Origin: Ichthyophonus hoferi
Taxonomy: Eukaryota > Opisthokonta > Ichthyosporea > Ichthyophonida > Ichthyophonidae
Direction of reading: 5' to 3'
NCBI GenBank assembly: GCA_002751075.1
Contig: NAOQ01000200.1
Coordinates: 7,161-58,677 of the forward strand
Length of the DNA: 51,517 bases
Positions 33,864 through 45,700 of this stretch are shown piece after piece. The notes beneath the pieces are model-generated. The model was given only the letters and a program-made list of their open reading frames with translations. It had not been told where the DNA came from and made no database searches. The translations under genes and the position numbers were made by a program. The first letter of the stretch is position 1. Each line of letters begins with the position of its first letter.

Positions 33864-35729
33864 ATGGTGGTTTTGAAGAGACAAGCGTTCACCTTAAACG
33901 CTACCAGGATTAAGAGGAACAGAGCAATTCCTACTAAAAAAGGATTGGATTCTTGGCCAGCAAGACGAAAATAAGGATTAGACTCTCCTTTGACAGTGAG
34001 AAATAAACTCATAGGAATCTTTTAGAGGAACTTGGTTTAAGTTCAGATGATTATATAGACAGACAGTTTACGTCTGTTGATAGTGATGGTGATTACGAAT
34101 CTGTGTGTTCAACAGATTCTGACACATATATACACAGTATAGCCAATATCTAGATGATCTGCATGAAACTTAATATTAAAGCAGGTAGTGAGGTTTTAGT
34201 ATCCGTCATGTCTCTGATTGGACGTCTCTCTCTTGATCAGAAATTATGAAGAACTTTATTTGGAGCACGTGATGTTGTGGTTTGGTCATTTTGAATATGA
34301 TTTTTTTCATTGTGGCCTGCTCCAAGGCGGACAACCAAGATGGCAGTTGTGGAAAAAAGAATCTCCCAGGTCAACCTTGCATCCAATGTGGCCTGAAGGT
34401 TGTTGTCTAAGTTAGTTTTTTATGTTAACCATTGATGAGGAATATTAGTGGTAGAGGTGATTATGCACCTTTCAGGCTGTTGATACTGGAAATCAACAAA
34501 ATGAAAAGCAAAAGTTCTATAACGTAGGAAAAACGGAGTCCCCGTTTCCCCATAAAGAATATGGGCCTTAAGGAAATCTGCATAGTATTGGTTGAGCAAA
34601 GCATCAGATAACATCTCAAAAGTCCGTTTTATTTTAATGCGCTTGTCAAATGTCCACTTATTGGTATCGGTTTCTTTAAACTTGGTAACCATCCTTTCAT
34701 GACTCCACACCAAACAGGTGAGATAGTGTCAGGCAAGGCACTCTGACTTGAGGGGAATGCGTCCTTTATAGACTAGGACACGGTCAGTGGGGCTTAGTTC
34801 AGTATCAAAGCTAAAAAAACAAGCCTGTGTACTGAAAAAAGCATAGGGATCTCGGGTCCATTGAAGAAAAGAGTAACTCCCTGGTTTATGGGTATAGTGA
34901 ATCATTTTTGAATTATGCGGAATGATCAAGAAGGCTAGCTCTTCAAATAGATATTCTGGGTCATTTAATCCAGGCTTCCCAGAGCTTGCCTGGAAGAGTG
35001 TTGTTTGTTGGAAGAGGGATGGAAGTCAGGGATTGTTCCAAAATTGTTGTCGCCCACATTGTCGCCTCCAGCTTGAGGTGGATGGCATTGATGGAGAGGG
35101 TCAGGTTTTGGAGCCCTAGTTGTGCAAATATCATTAAGAGATGAATTGCATAGACAACTTTTATGTGGAAGTCCTGATCATTGCAGCTAATTCATTTATT
35201 GAGGCATTTTTTGAGGTAGAGAGCTCCTCAAGAGTGTATTAGTTTCTGTGTAGTGGAGAGGGAAAGATCGTGCATTGTACTTCGAAAGCAGCATTAAATT
35301 GATCAAGATGGTCATTAAACAAGGCAGCGGACTGTCCCATTTACTGCCGTAAGTCAGTCAAGAACTGCACGATTTGAGCATCCCTTTGTGCTATTTTTTG
35401 TTGGAGGGAAGTGAGGGCGGCATCATATATAAATGGATCAGCCATTATTGTAAGTCTTGCAGTGGTTGAGGGAAGAGAAATGTTTTGATAAGGCTTTGTG
35501 GGGTCCAATGCTGTAGCTATGACTGTAGTGACTCGCTGGTGCAATATGGTGGTCCTGGTGACGTCTCAAAAAGTAGGACCGATGGAGGACTATGCAATGT
35601 GCTCTTGTTTTAGTTGAGTATCTGAAAAGATAGCAACCGACAGAAGTGACTATGCTGAAATAGATTCGGTAATAGGTAGAGGAGAGCAGTGAATTAAAGT
35701 GGAAGCGTGACTAGGGTCAATAACCCTAT

Positions 35730-36473
35730 TGGAAATAAGACTAGTATCTATTGTATAGAACTCTATTAGATAGTCGTCGTCGGATAAAGGGCAGGCTAAG
35801 GCTTTAATCAGCTGCACTTGAATATCTCTCTGTTGATCAATGGATATAGAAGCTTTTAGTTTTTTATTTGGCGATATATTATATATGTAATAACTGTGAT
35901 CTAATTGTGGCAGTATGTAAATAGTTATAAAGTTATTATTATCTGAAGAATTAATACTATATTTAATTAGTTGATCTTTTAGTATAGCATTTGAATTATC
36001 TACTTGAACTTCTTTAACAACAATAGATTTAATATTAAGCAAAACATAACACACATAAATTGAACAGTAAACTATTGACGACTGAGAACCGTGTTTATTA
36101 TTGGTTGTTTTTGTTCCTTTTGTACTTTTCCGACCATTTTTTATTGCGGGTGTTAATTTTGGTTAACATTCATATGGCTGTGCTCAGTATGTAAATGGAA
36201 CCGATGGTAAAGGTTCTTATTAGTTAATACAATTTTACAAAGAATCACTAAGGCCCATTAGAATTGCCTGATCTTACTCGATAATCTTATACTGTCATGC
36301 TCTCATTTGGATGGCACGTTAGCTAATCCATTAATGTAAGTGCTTTCATACTACGTATCGAAAACTCAATTTAACTTAGTTAAGAGAGTTATGCTATTAA
36401 CTAATATTGAACCGAACACGAAAATTGATTTGTTATCAATAAAAAAGACACATTAAACGCTTTTGTTCTAACA
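35730..36473 (-). repeat. 5' LTR of family A element, containing an open frame
   Basis: Starts TGTTAGAAC at 36473 and ends near 35730, the point where similarity to the other LTR copies stops. It contains most of an open frame (35650-36054) also recognisable, in parts, in the other LTR copies. Confidence 0.8.
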
Positions 36474-36984
36474 CAGAGTATTAAAGAAATCTTTCTGAAT
36501 GCTGAAAAGACCGCAAATCAAAACCAAGTTGTATTAACTATACCAGTAATTAGTTAAAAAAGTCAAGCATTTGAATTCAATTACAATGGAAGATATCATT
36601 TGCTCTTACCATTATTTCATCTTGCGATTCATCCAGTCATAAGTAAATCATACATAGAGTACCTGTCGAAAATCTCTTGGTCTATTTTTGATATTTCTTT
36701 CGATGTCGTATCCGATCCTGACTCAATTTCATACTTTGGGATACAAATAAGATAGCTTATTGATCAGGCAGCCTGCCTGGGGTAAGTCTTGTTGACCTGT
36801 TCAATAATAAAAATATATCTTGGCATCTCTGTACTCCGTGTACGGAAAGGGATGCGTTTAAATGTTCCTTAATTTGGTATTCCCTCTCTGTTTAAACGAA
36901 TATAGATTACAGGAACGCTTCTGTCTCTACTTATTATTTTTAACAAATTAAATCAATAAACAACTCTCAAACTAAGATTTTAAA

Positions 36985-37225
36985 CGGATTTATTCAATTA
37001 TTTGGATTATTTTGTCAGTCTTTGATATTGGACCGAGTTGCCGTTATATAGTTTCCCGCCGGTCTACTGAACTGCTAGTATACTTAACATGATACTATTA
37101 AAGACAGTCAAGAATTGTAAATTAGACCTATTTCTTCATTATAAGGGGACAATTATACGTAGCATCACCTGCGCTACTTCTTTTACTCGGATTTATTCCT
37201 CAATGCTATAGCGAGGATTGTCTAT
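36985..37225. repeat. Diverged repeat, right copy (partner at 26530-27135)
   Basis: Shares the 'TATAGTTTCCCGC' and 'GGGACAATT…TTTATTCCT' blocks with the left copy, without the extra ~350 bp between them. It lies just outside the right end of element A. Confidence 0.5.
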
Positions 37226-38276
37226 TTTAAGTTAGTATCTTTTACCGTAAAACATGAATATTGGATTTATAGTGATACCCCATGGGTGAGCCGCGGACCA
37301 ATCGGCATGCTAATCTAATTTTACCAAGATAAAGTTTACCGAATAGCGCAGTACGAAGGGTAGTTACTAAGTAATCGAAGAAGTAATAAAAAATTCAATT
37401 ACTAGCCTGAAATAATAACAGCATCAAGGTATTTCTATCTTCAAGCATGTCAGACAAGACACCCCTCAACGATGAAAAGAGATCAAGGCCAGACCAGGAA
37501 GACCAAATGAACTAGAAGTCCAACGCAGATGCGCAGCTAGAATGATAACACAAATAGATTGCACTAACTGTTTTTTCCAGAACACATACGTAATAATGAT
37601 TGCTAATAATATTAAATGATCATAACTAGATATAAAAATATGCAAATTGATTAAATATTTCTATTTAAGCATTAATTAATTAAACAAGGGTTATTAATAG
37701 CCTAGTAATTAGTAATTAATTAATTTATACTAGAAATGTGTTGTACCTAAATTCAACAACTACCATAAGCAGTGGTCTTTATTTTAATTGTGATAGGGTC
37801 AATACTAGGTATAATTTGAATAGCCATATCGTTATAATGCCCTTTTCTTTAAAATAATAGTAAGCAATAATAATTATATTATATTATATTACAATGAAAA
37901 TCAATCATAACTGTTACCATTCCATTTGGTGTCCCGATTCTGTAACTATATTACCCAGTCCTTACTGGTTTGATGAGCCATTGTCCCGAAACAACAATTG
38001 TAAAAAATTCGTTAATTAGGATAATTCAAAGCTAGTTTCCCGAACGGTTAAATCTTCTTCTCCCAAGATTAGCTTAAGGTTTAAAACATCTAATGCTTAG
38101 TTTAACATAGGCAAACTCGTCCTCGAATTGGGAAATCAAGTTGGCTCGTGTCCGTGTCTTTTTGATAATCGGTCATCATATTTAATATAAAAATGGCTTA
38201 CTTGCCTGAAGTACACTCAGAAAAATAAAAATACTAGTTTCCGAGGAAATTTAACGTTTGCTAACTAGAAACAATT
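37226..38276. other. Intergenic region right of the LTR elements
   Basis: AT-rich. A short, coding-looking stretch starts at an ATG at 37447 (22 codons: MSDKTPLND, then charged residues) and might be a first exon or a gene scrap. No gene could be supported. Confidence 0.35.
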
Positions 38277-39168
38277 ATGTCTATTATGAGTAATAGTACT
38301 AAGGCTGAGGAAAACTCTATTAATGGAATGGAGGTTTCAACCTTTCTGGACAATAATTATGGTAATTAATGACATAAATATCATGTGGTTATATTTTAAT
38401 TATTGTTGATAAAATATATTACTATGCCATATGCACCAAACCACTTATAATATCATATATAATTATTATTTATTACTACACATACGCCATCCTAATAAGT
38501 TAAATATCACACAGCTACACATAACCAGGGTCATTCCAAGCCACAAACACACTGTAAGGTTATTTATAGTTGGACTAAATAAGAGCATAATATACTTGAC
38601 TTCTTATGTTTTTTGTACTATTCCATAATTATATATACACGCATATCATATATATGCAGACTTTCTAGGCAACTGGCTGCAGTAATGACACCTCTGTTCT
38701 GGTTCAATGGGAATCGACGCTTTGAAACGCTTAGGTGTTAATGTAGATATCGCACAATGAGACCGATCAGTACGAAGTGTTATATTATGCTGTAAGTGAT
38801 AACTATTACCACTAATTAGTGTTAGTAAAATTATCATTTATATACATATACGCTATCCAAATAGGTTACATATCACAGCTACACAGAATCAGTCATTATA
38901 AACCACAAACACAATAAAGTTACTGATAGTTGGACTAAATAAGAACAAAGTATGCGTAATTTATGTTTTTTTGCACACACTCCATAATTATACATGCACG
39001 TATATATGTAGTTTCCAGCAATGCAGTATAATATAATTCACTTGCGGTCTTTATTTTTCAGTTGCTATGCTAGTTCAGCGTCCAGCGCCAGGATCTATTT
39101 GTATTGAATCAACCAAATTACAAGCCGTACAACTTTCTCTCGACCAACCAAATATTGCCACAAGTTAG
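38277..39168 (+). CDS. Candidate small two-exon gene of unknown function
   Basis: Exon one, 38277-38361, starts at an ATG (MSIMSNSTKAEENS) and ends at a GTAATT donor in phase 1. Exon two, 39062-39168, follows a pyrimidine-rich acceptor TTATTTTTCAG, is open in the fitting phase and ends at TAG. Together they give 63 aa with no recognised family; exon two starts VAMLVQRPAPGSICIE. The intron contains the tandem duplication listed separately. The gene would converge on MPC2 with about 300 bp between stops. Evidence is only fitting splice sites and non-AT-biased codons, so it may be wrong. Confidence 0.22.
38478..39018. repeat. Diverged tandem duplication of about 175 bp
   Basis: 38478-38657 and 38844-39018 align: 'CACAGCTACACA', 'AAACCACAAACACA'-like words, 'ATAGTTGGACTAAATAAGA', 'TCCATAATTATA' and 'GCACGTATAT'-like words. 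The copies start about 365 bp apart with unrelated sequence between them. Confidence 0.75.
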
Positions 39169-39472
39169 AAAATCATCAAGTTTTCCCCAACAATTTCTAC
39201 AATTACACAATTACTACTAATTAGTGCCAACCAATTATCAAGAACCCTCCTAACGATGGTAGACGAGTAGTCTAGGCTGCTGCTGTAAGTGCCTTTTGGG
39301 CTTTCTCATACCTGAGAGAGGGTAAGGAGACAGGTAAGAAAAGGATATACTAATCATAATCGTGCTAATAATGATAATAATAACAATAATAGTCATAATA
39401 ACTACAATATAATACAATAAATCCAGTTGATAAACACATTAAGCACATAGGCTATGACAGTTACACATTCAC

Positions 39473-40979
39473 TTACTTATATTTTCGAACCACGTTATAA
39501 CCATTAGCACAGAATAGGGCCAAGTTCACAGCACAGAGTGTACGAGATCCCGCATTTTGAGGGGTAATAAGAAGAGAATACCATGCCCAAACACCACCAG
39601 TAAAGGTGAGAGCTAGTAGAGAGAAAGAAGAGATAGGGTGTAGGGTAAGGGGATTAGTTATGGTATGTTTTTGTAAGGCAGGCTAATTTACTGTCAATCA
39701 CTAATTAATAATCTCCGATATCGGTAGCTAATAGTTATATACTATATACGCCTTCGCTTTTTCTTGCATAGAAAGGCTAGTTTATTACGATGTAACACTA
39801 ATACAACCTATATATATAACTATATACACACAAATATGCATATGCATATGTAAATACTTACAGGCAGATTGTTTCATATCTAGTTTCTCCACAGTGGGGT
39901 TTCCAGCTATGGCCTGCGAAAGGGGCACAATAGCCAACACTGTAATATAGAGATAGAGGATAAGATAGATAGATAGAGGGTGTTAGTCGTATATTACCTT
40001 TACGTATCATCCGATTAGTTACTAGTGTCAACTGAAAACGAATCATATAACATTTCAATTAGGCCTACGTGGTATGAACATGCATACATATATATAACAT
40101 AAAGAAAGGCAGATACAAGGTTGTGATAAATAACCAATTAAAATAGTGGAGTAAAAAAGACAAAACTTACGCCACTTAAAAGTCTAATGTTAGTTGAACG
40201 TAGAAAGATACCAGAGGTTGATTGGTTCCGGCCAATAGGGAGAGGAATAAATGTTAGTCAGTATAACACAATAAAGTATATTAAAATATTGAACATTTAT
40301 AACAAAAATATATTACTATCAGTAAAGAAAGGCATAAAAATATAATACATATAGAGGATTTTTTATCTTGATTTCATAAATTGCAATAACATGTTACATT
40401 ATATATATGGTATATATCAAAACTTAAAGGTACACAACAAGTATATATATAGCGCTAGATATGTTCATGCGGGATAGTTTGGAAATATTGTTGCAGACAC
40501 CACTTACAGGAGCAGCAAAAGTAACTGTTTATAGGTCGAATTAGGTTGGTAGTTTATGGGGTAATCATAGTGGGAATAGAATGGGGATGGCGAAGGGAGG
40601 GGTTAGATATGTATATGTATATGTATATATATATATATATTAAGTGTTACGTAATGCGATCCTTGCATATAAAAACAAGAAACAAGGAATAAAAAGATAC
40701 AATTGTGTGCTGGAACTTTCGTGAGGACAGCACTATATAGGTTGTATTATCGACAGTCTTTATATTTACAAATACATCTAGAAGAAAATGCCTTTAAAGA
40801 TTAAGCACACCAACAAAAAAGAAAAAGATAAACATACCATTGTTAATGGTGGCAAAAAATGGTATTTTCTTTTCCAAGTTCAGAGCGAACTGACTGTAAA
40901 ACATTCTTTGGTTGCCAATCCATGGCTTAAGAAATTTTATGACCACGTTAGGGTTAGCAACGGCGGCAGTAGCAGACAT
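39473..40979 (-). CDS. MPC2: Mitochondrial pyruvate carrier subunit 2
   Basis: Five exons on the minus strand: 40838-40979, 40508-40524 (17 nt), 40171-40183 (13 nt), 39862-39939 and 39473-39612. All junctions are GT/AG and phases fit, giving 129 aa, the normal MPC2 length. MPC2 pairs with MPC1 in the inner mitochondrial membrane to import pyruvate. Family landmarks across the joins: 'VTFAAPTFKW' (other members have HFWAP then KW), 'GNPTVEKLDMKQS', 'TGGVWAWYSLLITPQN' and 'AVNLALFCANGYNVVRKYK'. The Trp of HFWAP is Ala here. The ATG at 40979 is preferred over an upstream non-ATG opening. The stop TAA overlaps a consensus donor GTAAGTG; a downstream acceptor with an open frame (about 39160-39282) could give a longer C-terminus. 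No MPC1 gene was seen in the window. Confidence 0.88.
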
Positions 40980-42764
40980 AATTACCAAATAAAAAACTTA
41001 CGAAAAAAATTAAAATCTTTTAATAAAGTAGAAAGTGTGCTTGCGTTTATATAGGCAGATTTTATCGCTTAAAATTGCCTACCTAATCAAACTATTATTA
41101 GCCAATAGAAATTTATGATTTGTTCTTTGAGAAGCATTGATTGCATTCCACTTTATAATTTCCTACATAGATAGTCCAATGTGACAGCATTGGTATATAC
41201 TAATCAATTTAGTTTATAGGTTGTTATTTGATCGCAATAGCCCTAACTTATTAAGTGATTAGGATTCTATAGGGGGAAACCGTGAATAACATATAGTAAA
41301 GAAGGTTTTATTGAAATGTTAAATGAAGTATATGGGATACACTTGAATCAGTTATATTGATCTTTTTAAATTTTTAGTATAGATATATGTATTGATTTTA
41401 TTGGTAACATAGCCTTCACTAAATTGTTACCCAATCATAAATACTGCAATCTAAATTAAACAACGTTTTTTCAGCGACTAGGATGCACCAACACCATGGA
41501 AGGCATCAAGGCCAAGTCGTATAGCACACCTTTGATATTATTAAATAACCCAATGATGCAAGTGTAGTATATCAATATACATATTCATTAATTATATTAA
41601 TATATTAATATACTTAATAGTCATAATACTATTATTTTTTTCAAATCATAAAGAATACATTATAATGTGATATGCTCTTTATCTGAAGTCTCTTAACCAA
41701 ACCAGTTTCTATTGGTATGTTAGTTAAAAATTTAAACCAAATACAGGTTCTTTTGAGGTATAATTATTAAATTATTAAGAAAGATTTTATTTCTTGAATT
41801 TCTATTCCTAGTCTCTGGTTCGTTCTTTGTTGTTGAAAACATGAAGCACCTCTTTATTTATTTACATTTACACCTTTTTGAAATACCCTGTATGGTTGTA
41901 AAAACTGCTATAATCTAAATTGGTAAAGTAACTAATTCTAGTCTATTAATAAACTTTTTACTTCAACATTTAATAAGAATATTATCAAATAGTCTATATA
42001 TATTATGTTATATTATGAAAGTAAAAAATGGTCTATTTGTAGCAGGCACTGCCTTTTATTTTTTCTGGAATTATACTGAATATAACATCGATCTCAGCCT
42101 GTGTAGTAATTATCTCACCCATGTTCAGGATAGCAGCCAACTATTACAAGCAGAGAATTTACGTTACAAACTGTACATCCTTTATTCAGTATCAATACAA
42201 AATCAAGGGTTCCCAAGCTGTTTCAGACAGAACCTTCTTACACTTTCTAAATGTAGCGTTTTATATATAGGAAACTGTAGAACCCAGTACTAATTAATTA
42301 GATAATTATAACTATAGCTATAGCTACTTTGCCAATGTAATATAAGAAAATATGCACATAAGGTTCTAGCCGAGTTCAATCCCTCGTATCTACCTAGTTA
42401 TTATTTAAGAAATAATTACTAAGAGTTCACGGGGAGTGTATCATTCATAATATCTTCCCTAACAATAATGTCATCAATTGCATAAAAATTCATAAACTTT
42501 ATTTTGTGCAATCGTTCATATATATCACGTGGCCATGGTTAGCTTAGGGAAAACCATGTAATACAGGCTGAAATCCTAGAGTATTCCAGTATTTCATACT
42601 TGCCAATTTGAAATGTCGCATAATCAAATGTATTGATTATTAATTACTAACTATAATTTGCCCAATCAATCACTAACACCAATTAAAATGCAACCCATTT
42701 CATCTAATTAATCCATTATTCATGCAGATTCGATTATAGTAAACCAATTGAAATATGATCTCAT
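40980..42764. other. Spacer between MPC2 start and PEX30 3' end
   Basis: AT-rich. The left part should hold the MPC2 promoter. A plus-strand pyrimidine-rich acceptor-like site at about 41465-41476 is followed by short open frames, but no gene could be built. One intact 92-codon frame is listed separately. Confidence 0.35.
42015..42293 (+). CDS. Small open frame, possible secreted peptide (weak)
   Basis: ATG-initiated frame of 92 codons with a basic-then-hydrophobic start (MKVKNGLFVAGTAFYFFW) that could act as a signal peptide, and four cysteines spread along the rest. No family is recognised, no splice or promoter evidence is visible, and chance frames of this length do occur in such DNA. 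Confidence 0.15.
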   Translation: MKVKNGLFVAGTAFYFFWNYTEYNIDLSLCSNYLTHVQDSSQLLQAENLRYKLYILYSVSIQNQGFPSCFRQNLLTLSKCSVLYIGNCRTQY

Positions 42765-45700
42765 TCATTCTTCAATCATGGTCACCACAGATCGTTTCCA
42801 TTGCCTTCTCCTAGTACATGACATCCAACCATTTTTGTTGGCTCCCCAGTTCATCCATATCTGATTGGCGTATTCCCACCCATCACTATCAACTACTGTG
42901 GGATAATCTGTATGTTAGAAACGGTATATAAGAGAATATAGGAGGGTATAATAATAATAATAATAATAATAATAGTAATAATAATCGTAATAGTGATACC
43001 TACATCCATTGGTGGCCACTGTCCATTCAGCATCTAACCATTCTGTCCCTTTAGGTAATTTCAAGCTGTGCTTATCTCTTGCTTCCAACCCTGTAGCATC
43101 ACTGAATGCAGGTCTTTCGCTAGCCAGTGGCTGCAATTTGATGATTAAAAAAAATAGATTAATAGATAGATATATGCCAATATATATACAGTACGTGTAT
43201 GTGTGGGTGTATTTAGGAAGATATATGTACTCTCTTTTCTATTGCTTGCTTAAAACTTAAATATATCTATCTACACACAGTGTACTGGCTATTTAATTTT
43301 TAATACTAAAGGTAAGCCTATTAATCTATGCCTATATATGGATGGGTAAGATATAGACAGAATGTGGAATAGAGTAATATATATATGGTGATATAAAGAA
43401 ATGTTGCCTGATCACAGCAATAATTAATTACATACCTGACCCCATCCTAGTCCAATCACCCATCGCTGATTCTCATACAAGAATACCGAACTGTAATTAA
43501 ATACATCTATATTAGGATAGGATGATGTCACATCATGGCCCTCTGTTTGATCTTTATCTAATTAATTTAATTTAATTAATTTAATCTAATTACTCACCAA
43601 TTAACAACTAATCTAGCTATTGATCATTGATCATAACGGCTTTTCCAATCTATTGGTATCTTATTGGAAAAAAAAAACAGATCATCTCCCATGATCTCAT
43701 TAAACTTCCAGCTCGAATCATTAGCCATATAAAGAACCTCAGTAATTGATTAATTAAGTAAATAAAATATAATAATGTGGAATGCAAGGGGATGTGATAG
43801 ACAGATTCAGTATTTTAAAATTTAAATATTGTATTTCGGTTGGATTGTTGATTACATTGTTAAATCTAATGCAATTAAACGAGTATCTATATGATTCCTA
43901 ATTATATAGTTATAGTTATAGGTATTATATTCTACGTTGAACTGTAACCCATACGCTGATCAATAACGACCGACTTATAATTAAATTACATAATCCAATT
44001 TAACTCATCCTCTACCAGCTGGTAACAAACAATGCCCAACCACATGACTTCACATCATTCGATTAGGCCTATAAACCTATTTGCAATTACGAGATTATAT
44101 ATAACTGGCTTTATTAATGCACAGTATTCTATATATAGCACCTACCTATAAGCCTTAGTAACTAGAGGCTTGGGGATGGCGGGAGATACCATGTGAGAGG
44201 TTGGTTGGTCAATTGGGATTGGCTGGCCTAATTTATTTAAACTTTGCACTGCAACTTCAACTATAGCCTAGAGGGTGAGGGAAAGGGAAATGTAAGCAAG
44301 ATTCTTGTGTAATTGTATCATAATGCATACATGTATCATAGGTCATCTACTATCTATTTTTGACGACCTGAAAGAGTACACTAAATTCAGAACGCTACTA
44401 CTGTAAAAGGACCGAGAGATAATCTGTATATACGCAGTACAGACTATATACTCTATATACTCTTTACCCTACATACCTTATATACCTTATATACCTTATA
44501 TATTCTACATACGCTATCTATTCTATATACCCTATATACCCTAGACTCTATATGCCCCATATACATTCTATACCCTATATACTCTATATACCCTATATAC
44601 TCTATATACCCTATATACGTTCTATATCCTACATACACTATATACACTACATACCTGAAATACAGGAGTAGTCCCCACCATAACTAAAAGTCCTACTACA
44701 CACACTATGAAATTCAGAGGTACAATATGTGTAGCTAGACCTGCAAGAATTATAATTGGTTAATTATTGAGCTGTCATACAATTATTCGAAATGTCCTTG
44801 TCACTTTCTTGATTCTATTGGCTAACTAAACAATTAGCTCATTGTTTTACATGATTTCATTTTTAGTTATAGGAGTGTATATTGTCTTGTAGATCAGAAA
44901 TAATTTATAATGCACACCTAGATATACTATAGCATCATTACACTATATCTTATACTATATACTATATTATATCCTACATTATATCATATAATATATCCTA
45001 CAGTACATAATCCACTATATCCTAACCTATACCCTATATTATATCTTATAATATGCTATCTATACTATATACTATACTATACCTTATACCATATCCTATA
45101 CGATATGCTACACCATACTATATGCTATATAGTACCTACCTATGGCAGGCATAGAAGCTACTATTAGCAAAGTGACTTCTAAACTCCTCTCTTCGTCTGT
45201 CCATTCTATATCACTGTGTAGTAACTCTAACTGTATGTATGGTAGTAGGTTAACATAGTGGGATATAAGTATAGCAATAAAATAGTAGGGTCGTATAATA
45301 GTATAATAGTATACGAGTATAGTAGTATAGTAGTATAATAGGATGGTAGTAATATGCGTATGTAATGCTATGGGTGTAAATACATTAGCACAGAGGTATA
45401 CATGGGTGCATGCATATAATAATAATAATAATAATAAAATAGCAATAATAATAATCCTTATACATATAACGATCTACATACCTGTACCATCAACTCGTTC
45501 ACTTTACCCAAAGAATTTTGAAGCTTTTGCAGACTGGCATTAATCGAAGCCAGATCTGTACTTCGATTGGCTGGGAGAGGGCTGATGAAAATAAATCGTC
45601 ATAATCACGTCATCATAAAAGAAACACATGAAATGAAAAGAGGTGAATCAATCAGAATGTAGATTAAATTATACATGTAATATAAAATAATGTATATGAA

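Larger units (their letters stand above)
30507..34140 (+). mobile_element. Copia-like element of family B nested in element A (fossil)
   Basis: Plus-strand element with a 5' LTR at about 30507-31017, internal region 31018-33301 and a second LTR at 33302-33863. A further 270 bp (33864-about 34140) repeat the start of the internal region, so the structure is LTR-internal-LTR-internal start. The internal region begins ATGGTAG. It has a zinc-knuckle-like 'CEICQEPHEWNQC' near 32275 and a protease-like 'DATGHLHN' with 'WGNGQKSMAWGLGSI' near 32585-32700; the 'GNG…GLG' pattern is that of copia proteases. No integrase or reverse transcriptase was found in this copy. Broken many times; the LTRs clearly differ, so it is old, though younger than the host element A. 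Confidence 0.75.
27731..36473 (-). mobile_element. Ty1/copia-like element of family A, interrupted by element B (fossil)
   Basis: Minus-strand LTR element. The 5' LTR is 35730-36473 and the 3' LTR is 27731-28455; 5-bp flanks CAGAG (36474-36478) and CATAG (27726-27730) match at four of five bases, fitting an old target duplication. Gag-like remains lie at about 34160-35700, with a 'SGHIGCK' zinc-knuckle-like piece near 34400. After the inserted element come integrase remains (29306-30172, with 'FIDDYTYFTIVF', 'TDQGREYLSSVF' and a CxxC pair) and RNase H remains (28870-29135). The order gag, integrase, RNase H is the Ty1/copia order. Most of the reverse transcriptase is not seen. The element is broken many times and the LTRs differ at many positions, so it is old. 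Confidence 0.85.

Noticed and set aside
37447-37560. Coding-looking stretch starting MSDKTPLNDEKRS
   Set aside because: Only 22 codons to a stop, no fitting donor, and no homology that I can name; kept only as a note in the spacer entry.
40788-41054. 88-codon plus-strand frame
   Set aside because: It overlaps MPC2 exon one on the opposite strand; the minus-strand reading continues through five phase-fitting exons with family motifs.
41460-41560. Acceptor-like TTTTTTCAG followed by open frames
   Set aside because: No upstream exon could be joined in phase and neither downstream frame resembles a family.
42360-42410. Possible tRNA T-arm near 'GAGTTCAATCCCTCG'
   Set aside because: The stem does not pair and no acceptor, D or anticodon arm is found upstream.
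44453-44647. Gly-Tyr-Ile-rich minus-strand frame
   Set aside because: It is the translation of the CTATATACC intron minisatellite in PEX30.
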